Notes: a model not told the origin generated them from the sequence alone. A stretch of DNA of 5,799 nucleotides from DASSFZ01 sp035283185 (GCA_035283185.1 DATEUJ010000170.1:1-5799); one strand, 5' to 3'; shown: positions 1 to 5,541, counted from the stretch's first letter. A program made the numbers and translations.

Positions 1-67
1 CGGATACGATCCGCACATCCCAGTGATCCGCGTTATTCCTCTGCTTTTGAAGATGTGGAGACAGGAT
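1..67. other. left-edge region with small hairpin
   Basis: CGGAT-ACG-ATCCG at 1-13 is a perfect 5-base-pair hairpin without a following T-run, so it is not a convincing terminator. One frame reads DTIRTSQ and stops at TGA 24-26, which could be the end of an upstream gene, but seven residues cannot support a call. No promoter for the GxxExxY gene is evident here; it may be transcribed from further upstream. Confidence 0.25.
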
Positions 68-868
68 GTGACCGAGCTACTGCATCGCGAACTGACCGAC
101 AAAATCATCCGCGTCTACTACGATGTCTATAACGGGCTTAGCCGCACGTATCCCGAGTTCATCTACGAGAATGCGATGATGCGAGACCTGGCTCGATCCG
201 GAATCGAGTGCTCGCGCCAGGACGAGTATCAGGTCTTCTACAAGGATTGGCTGGTGGGTGCGCAGCGACTCGATATCTTCGTCGCCAAAGAAGTCGTCGT
301 CGAGTTGAAGGCGACGCCGAGCCTTACGCGGCTCAATCAAGCCCAGACATTTTCCTACTTGAAGGTCACCGGAAAGCAGGTCGGATTGCTGTTCAACTTT
401 GGCAGCCCCCAGCCCGAGTTCAAGCGACTGTTCCGCGCACCCCAACCGGTTCGGACTACACCCATCCCGCCTGAGAAAGAGTGGCCCGATCTTATGTTCC
501 CGGACTTATCGTATCGGGTTATTGGCGGCCTTTACGACATACATAACGAGCTGGGGCCGGGCTTCATTCACCGAATCTACGCCAATGCGTGTTATCGAGA
601 GATGCAGGATCGAGGGTTCGAAGTGAAGCCGCTCCGCCACATGACAGTAATGTATCGTCGTGAAGCTGTTGGAGACGTTCACTTGCGCCATTTGCAGATT
701 GAAAACAGGATGATGGTCTTTCCCGTGGCGGTGACTGACGCGAACCAGATTGAGCCGGAGAATCTTCGACGCTGGATGGCGAGCCAGGGTGTGTCACTGG
801 GCATCCTGGCGAACTTCCACGCCGAGCGTCTGGATCTGGTATTCATGAAAGAAGAGGGAACCCTATGA
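68..868 (+). CDS. GxxExxY family protein with two tandem domains, the second degenerate
   Basis: This 266-residue protein carries two copies of the GxxExxY fold, which belongs to the PD-(D/E)XK nuclease superfamily; its cellular role is not established. Domain 1 (about residues 1-125) begins TELLHRELTDKII, a typical family N-terminus, and keeps E30/Y33 of the name motif (the G is T27) plus D69, E79 and K81 in RLDIFV...VVVELKA, the D...ExK nuclease-like signature. Domain 2 (about 140-266) has the matching GPGFIHRIY and a closing SLGILANF strand, but E, D, E and K are replaced by H168, H208, F218 and V220. I chose the GTG at 68 because GGAG at 57-60 lies 7 bases upstream and the protein then starts like its family; an ATG at 53 and a GTG at 23 are in-frame alternatives with poorer sites. 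The stop overlaps the next start (ATGA, 865-868), which implies translational coupling to the oxidoreductase. GC content is lower than in the gene downstream. Family assignment is confident; biochemical activity is unknown. Confidence 0.85.
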   Translation: MTELLHRELTDKIIRVYYDVYNGLSRTYPEFIYENAMMRDLARSGIECSRQDEYQVFYKDWLVGAQRLDIFVAKEVVVELKATPSLTRLNQAQTFSYLKVTGKQVGLLFNFGSPQPEFKRLFRAPQPVRTTPIPPEKEWPDLMFPDLSYRVIGGLYDIHNELGPGFIHRIYANACYREMQDRGFEVKPLRHMTVMYRREAVGDVHLRHLQIENRMMVFPVAVTDANQIEPENLRRWMASQGVSLGILANFHAERLDLVFMKEEGTL

Positions 869-2568
869 CGAATCCGCCTTCGGAAGAAACCTTCGACTTC
901 GTCGTGATCGGCTCCGGATTCGGCGGCAGCGTGTCCGCGATGCGGCTGACCGAGAAGGGTTACAGCGTGCTGGTGCTGGAGCGCGGTAAACGGTTCCGCG
1001 ATCAGGACTTTGCTACGACGACTTGGAACGTGTTCAAGTACCTATGGTTCCCGCCGCTGCGCTGCTTCGGCATTCTGCAGATCAGTCCCTTCCGGGACGT
1101 GTTCGTGCTTCACGGCTCAGGCGTCGGCGGCGGCAGCCTGGGATACGCGAATGTGCTGATGGAGCCGAGTGACGAGATGTTCAAGGCGCCGGCCTGGCAC
1201 CACCTGGCCGACTGGAAGACGATCCTGCGCCCGCATTTCGACACGGCGAAGCACATGCTCGGCGTGACGCCCAATCCACGCCTGTGGCCTGCCGACATGG
1301 TCATGAAAGAACTGGCCGCCGAGCTTGGCATGGAAGCCACGTTCCGGCCGACCGACGTCGGCGCGTTCTTCGGCGAGCCGGGCGTGGAGGCACCCGACCC
1401 GTATTTCGGCGGCGAAGGGCCGCGGCGGGCAGGATGTATCCATTGCGGCGGATGCATGGTCGGCTGCCGGCATAATGCCAAGAACACGCTCGTCAAGAAC
1501 TATCTGTACTTCGCCGAGAAGTGGGGCGCGCAGGTGCGACCGGAGAGCCAGGTGCGCGACGTGCGCCCGCTGCCGGACGGACAAGCGGATGGCGCGCGCT
1601 ACGAAGTGGTGTATCGCAGCGCGACGGCATGGCTCTTCAAGCGGGAAAGGAAAGTGCGCGCGCGCAACGTCGTCTTCGCGGCGGGCACGCTCGGCACGCT
1701 GCGGCTGTTATTCCGCTGCCGCGAGGAGACCCGCTCCCTGCCGGGCATCTCGCCGCGCCTCGGCGACATCGTGCGCACGAACAACGAAGAGCTGATGGGA
1801 TCGGCCAGCCGCAACGGCAAGACGAACTACTCGGAGGGCATCGCCATCACGTCGATCTTCCAGGCGGATGCGGTAACGGCGATCGAGCCGGTGCGCTATC
1901 CGGCCGGATCGTCGCTGATGCGCTTCCTGGGCGGCCCGATGGTCGAGTCCGGCAGTATCCCCGCGCGCATCGTCCGGTCGGCGATTGACGTCTTGAGGCG
2001 CCCGCCCGATTTTTTCCGCACGCACGTCATGCCCGGCTGGGCGCAGCGCACGACGATCATCCTGGCCATGCAGACTGTGGATAACCGTATCCGCCTTCGA
2101 CTGGGGCGGAGCCTTTTCACGCTATGGCGGCGCAGTCTCGTGTCACAGCCCGACCCCGAGCGGACTATCCCGGGCAAGATCGACGTCGGTCATCTTGTGA
2201 CGCGGACGTTCGCGCAGAAAACCGGCGGCATTCCCATGGGTTCGATCAACGAGGGCCTGTTCAACATTCCGATGACAGCGCACATTCTCGGCGGCTGCCC
2301 CTTCGGGAGGGACGCGCAGGAAGGCGTAGTCGATCTGGATTGCCAGGTCCACAACTACCCGGGCCTGTACGTAGTCGACGGCTCAATCGTGCCTGCCAAT
2401 CCCGGCGTCAACCCCAGTCTCACCATCACCGCGCTCGCCGAATATGCGATGAGCCACGTGCCGCTGAAAGATGGACATGCCCTGCGGCATACGCCTCTCG
2501 GTGTGGTCGATCGTCCGATGGTGGATCTCGTCAGGCGCCGGCCCGATCAGCCGACAGAAACGGTATAA
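865..2568 (+). CDS. GMC family FAD-dependent oxidoreductase (cholesterol-oxidase-like)
   Basis: This is a 567-residue flavoprotein expected to oxidise an alcohol group (sterol, sugar or other polycyclic alcohol) with FAD; the substrate cannot be read from sequence. The N-terminal Rossmann motif GSGFGG at 16-21 and E39 after the second beta strand bind FAD. HGSGVGGGS at 83-91 is the second GMC flavin-contact motif. The C-terminal catalytic region has H473 in TAHILGGCPFG and N516 in NPGVNPSLTITALAE, matching the His/Asn pair of cholesterol oxidases. An insert at 191-201 has four cysteines spaced CxxCxxCxxxC, like half of a ferredoxin, in GCIHCGGCMVGC; related cysteine-rich GMC proteins exist, but a bound cluster is only inferred. 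There is no signal peptide, so it should be cytoplasmic. A GAGGG site at 854-858 lies 6 bases before the ATG. It overlaps the GxxExxY gene by 4 bases upstream and converges on the antitoxin gene with a 22-base overlap downstream. Length is usual for the family. Confidence 0.93.
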   Translation: MTNPPSEETFDFVVIGSGFGGSVSAMRLTEKGYSVLVLERGKRFRDQDFATTTWNVFKYLWFPPLRCFGILQISPFRDVFVLHGSGVGGGSLGYANVLMEPSDEMFKAPAWHHLADWKTILRPHFDTAKHMLGVTPNPRLWPADMVMKELAAELGMEATFRPTDVGAFFGEPGVEAPDPYFGGEGPRRAGCIHCGGCMVGCRHNAKNTLVKNYLYFAEKWGAQVRPESQVRDVRPLPDGQADGARYEVVYRSATAWLFKRERKVRARNVVFAAGTLGTLRLLFRCREETRSLPGISPRLGDIVRTNNEELMGSASRNGKTNYSEGIAITSIFQADAVTAIEPVRYPAGSSLMRFLGGPMVESGSIPARIVRSAIDVLRRPPDFFRTHVMPGWAQRTTIILAMQTVDNRIRLRLGRSLFTLWRRSLVSQPDPERTIPGKIDVGHLVTRTFAQKTGGIPMGSINEGLFNIPMTAHILGGCPFGRDAQEGVVDLDCQVHNYPGLYVVDGSIVPANPGVNPSLTITALAEYAMSHVPLKDGHALRHTPLGVVDRPMVDLVRRRPDQPTETV

Positions 2569-2810
2569 TGCGTCAATACCGGTCGGCGTTCACGGGCACG
2601 CTTGGCCGTTTCCACCAGTTCGCGCACTGTGGAGATCAGTTGGTCGACTGCTTCCGGTGTGAAGGACGCTTCGTCGTCTACCGGACAGACCCAGGCGTGA
2701 ACGTCGGGGATGCGAACCGTGATACCATCGTCACGGTATTCGAAGGTTGTTGGACGCCACTCTTTGGCAATGTGATGCTGGCCACAGATCGGAGCTGGTT
2801 CGGTGCTCAT
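2547..2810 (-). CDS. YgiT-type zinc-finger-like antitoxin (variant zinc site)
   Basis: This 87-residue protein resembles the short YgiT/MqsA-type zinc-finger antitoxins that accompany DUF4258 toxins. Seen directly: C9-x2-H12 near the N-terminus, a central beta region (YRDDGITVRIPDVHAWVC), C42-x2-D45, and a C-terminal helix (FTPEAVDQLISTVRELVETAKRARERR) like the short helix that closes this fold. Canonical members have two CxxC pairs; here the second ligand of each pair is His or Asp, so the metal site is either C2HD or lost. No helix-turn-helix domain follows, unlike full-length MqsA, so autoregulation by DNA binding is not obvious. It starts 1 base after the toxin stop, with AGGAAG at 2815-2820 inside the end of the toxin gene as ribosome site. 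Its last 22 bases overlap the GMC oxidoreductase 3' end. The antitoxin role rests on family and partner, not on a demonstrated activity. Confidence 0.72.
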   Translation of the reverse strand: MSTEPAPICGQHHIAKEWRPTTFEYRDDGITVRIPDVHAWVCPVDDEASFTPEAVDQLISTVRELVETAKRARERRPVLTHYTVSVG

Positions 2811-2811
2811 T

Positions 2812-3135
2812 CTACTTCCTGCGTTTGCGCCGAATATAAGGCGGATATTCCCATTCCGTCTCGTCAGGTATATAAGCGGTCACGAATTCGATATACGCCT
2901 TATCCGCGTACTCGCACACGACATGCAAATAAATCTCGCGCCCAGCCAAAAGGCTTGTTGGGCCGCAGATGAGAACACGTCTATCGTCAGGATACTCTTC
3001 GATGATCTTTCCCGCCGTGATAGCCTCAACCATGTGGGTACGTTCGAAGCCCTCCTTGAGCGCGTGTTCAATTGCGTGACGTTTGATCAAATACCTTCCG
3101 GCACGCACGCGTTCACGGATAGTCTCGATGTCCAC
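2812..3135 (-). CDS. DUF4258 domain protein, putative type II toxin
   Basis: This 107-residue protein fits the DUF4258 family, small basic proteins commonly paired with YgiT-type zinc-finger proteins and regarded as probable RNase-like toxins of the RelE/MqsR fold. Visible family marks are RHAIEHALKEGF at 19-30 (the conserved S/R-HA-x-R region), AITAGKIIEEYPDD at 38-51, the core strand YLHVVCEY at 69-76 (conserved H71), and VTAYIPDETEW at 85-95. The tail YIRRKRRK is strongly basic. The start is GTG at 3135; AGGGA lies about 9 bases upstream on the minus strand. A strong promoter sits at 3196-3224, giving a leader of roughly 54 bases. The toxin precedes the antitoxin with a 1-base gap, so the pair is one transcript, the same order as mqsRA. 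GC content is near 50%, well below the flanking metabolic genes, which suggests acquisition by transfer. Toxicity is inferred from family only. Confidence 0.82.
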   Translation of the reverse strand: MDIETIRERVRAGRYLIKRHAIEHALKEGFERTHMVEAITAGKIIEEYPDDRRVLICGPTSLLAGREIYLHVVCEYADKAYIEFVTAYIPDETEWEYPPYIRRKRRK

Positions 3136-3188
3136 CGAGCCTGTCCCTTTTCAAATAGCTGTGTCTCGCCATGTAGCCGATCGAGACT
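3121..3188. repeat. 9-base perfect inverted repeat across the toxin leader
   Basis: AGTCTCGAT at 3121-3129 is the exact reverse complement of ATCGAGACT at 3180-3188, with 50 bases between. On the minus-strand transcript one arm lies at the predicted 5' end and the other covers toxin codons 3-5, so the ribosome site and GTG start fall in the loop. It could form an mRNA structure that limits toxin translation, or it could be chance. No further extension of the arms is seen. Confidence 0.4.
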
Positions 3189-3195
3189 GCGGGTA

Positions 3196-3224
3196 ATTAT
3201 ACGCTTTGATCTTGGGAGTGACAA
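3196..3224 (-). promoter_or_regulatory. sigma70-type promoter of the toxin-antitoxin operon
   Basis: Reading the minus strand, TTGTCA (3224-3219, 5 of 6 to TTGACA) is followed after exactly 17 bases by TATAAT (3201-3196, perfect). Transcription would begin near 3189 and read into the GTG at 3135. The -35 box directly abuts the ATG of the relic dehydrogenase on the other strand, so it overlaps that relic's own ribosome-binding region. Confidence 0.72.
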
Positions 3225-3233
3225 ATGGATAAT
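3206..3233 (+). promoter_or_regulatory. possible divergent promoter for the hydrolase-dehydrogenase operon
   Basis: TTGATC (3206-3211) and GATAAT (3228-3233) are spaced by 16 bases on the plus strand. The -10 box lies in codons 1-3 of the relic dehydrogenase; the intact copy has GACAAT at the same place. A start near 3240 would give a leader of about 105 bases to the hydrolase ATG. The -35 match is mediocre, and the site overlaps the stronger opposite promoter, so the two would compete for polymerase. This is a candidate only. Confidence 0.3.
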
Positions 3234-3324
3234 CGCGCTCTTTGCTGGGGACTTTTCAGCACGGCGTGCATCGGGCGTTAATTTCACCCCTCGCGCCGCA
3301 GTTGGGCCACGGCGGGAACTGCAG
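3225..3324 (+). pseudogene. relic N-terminus of a Gfo/Idh/MocA dehydrogenase
   Basis: After a good ribosome site (GGGAG, 3214-3218) an ATG at 3225 opens MDNRALCWGLFSTACIGR and stops at TAA 3279-3281. The first 16 residues match the start of the intact dehydrogenase at 4333 (MDNRILRWGLLSTARI) at 12 of 16 positions, and the DNA at 37 of 48. Homology continues in other frames: ALISPL at 3275-3292 against ALIPPL, then RA...R-EL at 3292-3321 against RASARNEL. Relative to the intact gene this needs a loss of about 4 bases after the Ile codon, then a second frame change. Nothing recognisable remains past about 3335, where the hydrolase begins. It is therefore a 5' fragment of a decayed paralogue holding the Rossmann beta-alpha start only. 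The first segment is clear; the later two are short and less certain. Confidence 0.72.
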
Positions 3325-3345
3325 AAAACCGACTGAGACAGCGAT

Positions 3346-4308
3346 ATGTCCCCCAAGCAGCTGAGCCTTGCGCTCCTTGCTCTCTTGCTCGTTGCGATTG
3401 ATTCCCCCAATCCAGCCTGGCAACGCGCTCCGACCGTCTTCCAGAAACCAAGTTTCTGGACCAGTCAAGACTCTCGCCTCGGACCTGCGGCGCAATATCG
3501 GGACGACGGCACACTAATCGAACAGTCGCTGTTTCGAAAACAGTACCCGGGGGCGGTACTTTACGAGATCACGTACATGTCGGATGGGCTGCGCGTGAAG
3601 GGCTTCCTGGCCCGGCCAACCGCAGCCGGAGTGTACCCGGGCGCCGTGGTGAACCACGGCGGCCTCGGGAGCATTGCCAATCCGGAGCGGGTGGCGCTGT
3701 TTGCGCAGGCGGGCTACGTGGCTATCGGCCCACACTATCGGGGTAATGGCGGCTCGGAGGGGATTGAGGACTACGGCCGTCAAGATGTGCACGACGTGTT
3801 GAACGCGATCAAGGTGCTCGAATCGCTTGGCTATGTGGACGCTTCTCGCCTCGGTATGTGGGGTGTATCACATGGGGGCCAGATGACGCTGCTGGCAATC
3901 GCGCAAGGCGCGCCTGTCCATGTCGCGGTGACCTGGCACGGTGTGACTGATGTGGAAGCCCTGGTCGAGTTTTATCGAGCAAGCGGGGATGCCGGCTTGG
4001 GCAATGACGCATTAATCCGCGTCATCGGTGCGACGCCCGAGGAGGATCCAGAGGCCTACGCCTGGCGCTCGCCGATCCGCTTTGTCGACAGGATCAATGT
4101 GCCACTGCTCGTTATACACGGCAGCGACGACCGCGCTGTGCCACTGGCGCAATCGGAAACCCTTGTGGCTGCCTTGCGGGCGCGTGGGGCCACCGTAGAT
4201 TTTCAGATCTATCCCGGGCAGGGGCATATGTTCCGGGGCTGGGCGCACACCGACGCTTGGGCGCGTACGCTGGCCTGGCTCGCCAGATACGTACGTGGCC
4301 AGCCATAG
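3346..4308 (+). CDS. secreted alpha/beta hydrolase (prolyl-oligopeptidase / dienelactone-hydrolase-like)
   Basis: This 320-residue protein has a signal peptide: K4 then a hydrophobic run LSLALLALLLVAI (6-18), with cleavage probably between residues 20 and 28. No lipobox cysteine follows, so the mature enzyme should be exported and soluble. The alpha/beta hydrolase core runs from about 70 to 316. Visible elements are the oxyanion-type NHGG at 103-106, HYRGNGGSEG of the S9-like core, the nucleophile elbow GVSHGG with S175, the acid D262 in HGSDDRAVP, and the base H294 in GQGHMF. These give a complete Ser-Asp-His triad. Substrate is unknown: peptide, ester or carbohydrate ester are all possible. 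There is no beta-propeller domain, so it is a short stand-alone S9-like hydrolase rather than a true oligopeptidase. The ribosome site (GAGACAG before the ATG) is weak. It is followed after 24 bases by the dehydrogenase, probably in one transcript, and preceded by a relic of a paralogue of that dehydrogenase. Confidence 0.88.
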   Translation: MSPKQLSLALLALLLVAIDSPNPAWQRAPTVFQKPSFWTSQDSRLGPAAQYRDDGTLIEQSLFRKQYPGAVLYEITYMSDGLRVKGFLARPTAAGVYPGAVVNHGGLGSIANPERVALFAQAGYVAIGPHYRGNGGSEGIEDYGRQDVHDVLNAIKVLESLGYVDASRLGMWGVSHGGQMTLLAIAQGAPVHVAVTWHGVTDVEALVEFYRASGDAGLGNDALIRVIGATPEEDPEAYAWRSPIRFVDRINVPLLVIHGSDDRAVPLAQSETLVAALRARGATVDFQIYPGQGHMFRGWAHTDAWARTLAWLARYVRGQP

Positions 4309-4332
4309 CGGGATGAGCAAGGGACTAAGTTT

Positions 4333-5319
4333 ATGGACAATCGTATTCTGCGCTGGGGCCTCCTCAGCACGGCGCGCATTAACCGCGCCCTTATCCCGCC
4401 GCTGCGCGCCTCAGCGCGCAACGAACTCATCGCGGTTACCAGTCGGGACCTGACAAAGGCGAGGGCTTATGCTGAGGAGTGGAACATCCCGCGCGCGTAT
4501 GGCAGCTACGACGATCTGCTGGCCGATCCGGAGATCGACGTAATCTACAACCCGCTGCCCAACAGCCTCCATGCCGAGTGGACGATCAAGGCGGCGCAGG
4601 CGGGCAAGCACGCGCTGTGCGAGAAGCCTCTGGCCGTGTCCGTCGACGAAGTCGACGTGATGAGCGCCGCGGCGAAGCAGGCGGGCGTCGTCGTCGCCGA
4701 GGCCCTCATGTATCGACACCACCCGCAGACACTCCAAGTGAAAGAACTGGTCGATGCCGGAGCCATCGGGACGCTGCGGCTCGTGCGCGGTTCGTTCACG
4801 TTCAAGCTTACGCGCACGGTCGACGTGCGGCTCGATTCCCTGCTCAGTGGCGGCAGTATTTGGGACGTGGGTTGTTACCCGATCAGCTACGCGCGTTACA
4901 TTGCGGGAGCGGAACCGATCGAGGTCTCCGGCTGGCAGGTCACCGGCCCGACCGGCGTCGACGAGACCTTTGTCGGGCAGATGCGCTTTGCGAACGGCGT
5001 GTGCGCGCAGTTCGACTGCGGTTTCCGCGCCCCGTTCCGCACGCACATCGAAATCGTAGGCAGTGACGGGGCGATCAGTATACCGCACCCGTTCAGGCCG
5101 GGCTTAGGCGAGCGCATCACGGTGATGCGCGGCGACGATGTTCAAACACTCACCATTCCCGGCGAGGAGTTGTATGTCGGCGAGGTCGAAGACATGGCCG
5201 ACGCGATCCTGCTCGGCACACCGCCGCGCGTGAGCCTGGCCGACAGCCGCGGCAACGTAGCGACGATCGCCGCGCTCCTGCGGTCGGCGCGTGAGAATCG
5301 GCCCTTGCCGGTTGCGTGA
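4333..5319 (+). CDS. Gfo/Idh/MocA family NAD(P)-dependent oxidoreductase
   Basis: This 328-residue cytoplasmic dehydrogenase is expected to oxidise or reduce a sugar, polyol or cyclic diol with NAD(P). The N-terminal Rossmann domain starts WGLLSTARINRALIPPLRAS (9-27), which carries the family's STARI variant in place of a classic GxGxxA. DVIYNPLPNSLHAEW and then CEKPLA with the catalytic-type K98 follow. The C-terminal sheet domain contains GGSIWDVGCYPISYARYI with D178 and Y182; DVGCYP is the form seen in xylose/glucose-fructose-type and dihydrodiol-dehydrogenase-like members. Length is usual for the family. AAGGGA at 4319-4324 sits 8 bases before the ATG, a strong site. The gene lies 24 bases behind the hydrolase. 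A decayed N-terminal copy occurs at 3225-3324. A sugar-binding lipoprotein gene follows behind its own promoter, which supports a carbohydrate role; the exact substrate is not determinable. No terminator hairpin with a T-run is visible after the stop. Confidence 0.92.
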   Translation: MDNRILRWGLLSTARINRALIPPLRASARNELIAVTSRDLTKARAYAEEWNIPRAYGSYDDLLADPEIDVIYNPLPNSLHAEWTIKAAQAGKHALCEKPLAVSVDEVDVMSAAAKQAGVVVAEALMYRHHPQTLQVKELVDAGAIGTLRLVRGSFTFKLTRTVDVRLDSLLSGGSIWDVGCYPISYARYIAGAEPIEVSGWQVTGPTGVDETFVGQMRFANGVCAQFDCGFRAPFRTHIEIVGSDGAISIPHPFRPGLGERITVMRGDDVQTLTIPGEELYVGEVEDMADAILLGTPPRVSLADSRGNVATIAALLRSARENRPLPVA

Positions 5320-5323
5320 CACT

Positions 5324-5344
5324 GCACACAAACCGTTTGCGCGC
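5324..5344. promoter_or_regulatory. LacI-type operator-like palindrome
   Basis: The core CAAAC-C-GTTTG (5329-5339) is a perfect inverted repeat around one central base, and the flanks extend it to 21 bases with 8 of 10 arm positions paired (GC at 5324-5325 with GC at 5343-5344; C5327 with G5341). The AAAC...GTTT core is the usual form of LacI/GalR-family operators. It ends 9 bases before the -35 box of the sugar-binding protein promoter, a fitting place for a sugar-responsive regulator. No regulator gene lies in the window, so this is inference from sequence shape. Confidence 0.42.
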
Positions 5345-5353
5345 TCGATCTTC

Positions 5354-5382
5354 TTGACGCTCGCGTGTACTCGTGCTATGCT
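5354..5382 (+). promoter_or_regulatory. sigma70-type promoter of the sugar-binding protein gene
   Basis: TTGACG (5354-5359, 5 of 6 to consensus) and TATGCT (5377-5382) are 17 bases apart, and TGC directly before the -10 supplies an extended -10 TGn element. Transcription would start near 5389, giving a leader of about 150 bases before the ATG at 5542. Confidence 0.65.
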
Positions 5383-5426
5383 ATTAATGTTCGCTGCGAC
5401 GTCTCCCAATCCAGTCCCTGTGCATT

Positions 5427-5540
5427 ATGCTCGACAACTGCCTCGTGCAGAACATGAGAGGAGGTGAGATTCAGGCACGATACCTCATTTGCGCCATGAG
5501 ACCGCATCCACATATCCGCCCCAATTCTAAGGAGGAATGA
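5427..5540 (+). other. possible 37-codon leader ORF
   Basis: An ATG at 5427 opens 37 codons (MLDNCLVQNMRGGEIQARYL...RPNSKEE) ending at TGA 5538-5540, one base before the ATG of the lipoprotein gene and over its ribosome-site spacer. Such an arrangement would allow translational coupling. However, no ribosome site precedes 5427. The perfect AGGAGGTGA at 5459-5467 lies inside the ORF with no ATG, GTG or TTG at proper distance after it, only an in-frame ATT at 5469. The reading frame may be chance; the stranded Shine-Dalgarno sequence is the firmer observation. Confidence 0.2.
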
Positions 5541-5541
5541 G

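Noticed and set aside
1..26. Possible 3' end of an upstream gene (frame stopping at 24-26) and a hairpin as terminator
   Set aside because: Only seven codons are visible, and the hairpin has a 5-base-pair stem without a T-run.
2564..2569. Perfect TATAAT on the plus strand at the GMC stop codon
   Set aside because: The hexamer 17 bases upstream is GCCCGA with no resemblance to a -35 box, and no plus-strand gene follows for over 600 bases.
2124..2972. Long open frame on the plus strand crossing the GMC 3' end and the toxin-antitoxin pair
   Set aside because: Its translation is Arg/Ala/Ser-rich with no recognisable motif, and it lies over three well-supported genes; it is an out-of-frame shadow in GC-rich DNA.
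2803..3336. 177-residue plus-strand frame opposite the DUF4258 gene
   Set aside because: It is antisense to a recognised family member. Only its last residues are meaningful, because they coincide with part of the relic dehydrogenase.
4411..5088. 225-residue open frame on the minus strand opposite the dehydrogenase
   Set aside because: It is fully antisense to a clear Gfo/Idh/MocA gene, lacks family-like motifs, and has no credible start site.
5320..5353. Terminator after the dehydrogenase gene
   Set aside because: The only inverted repeat has a one-base loop and no T-run; it fits an operator better than a hairpin terminator.
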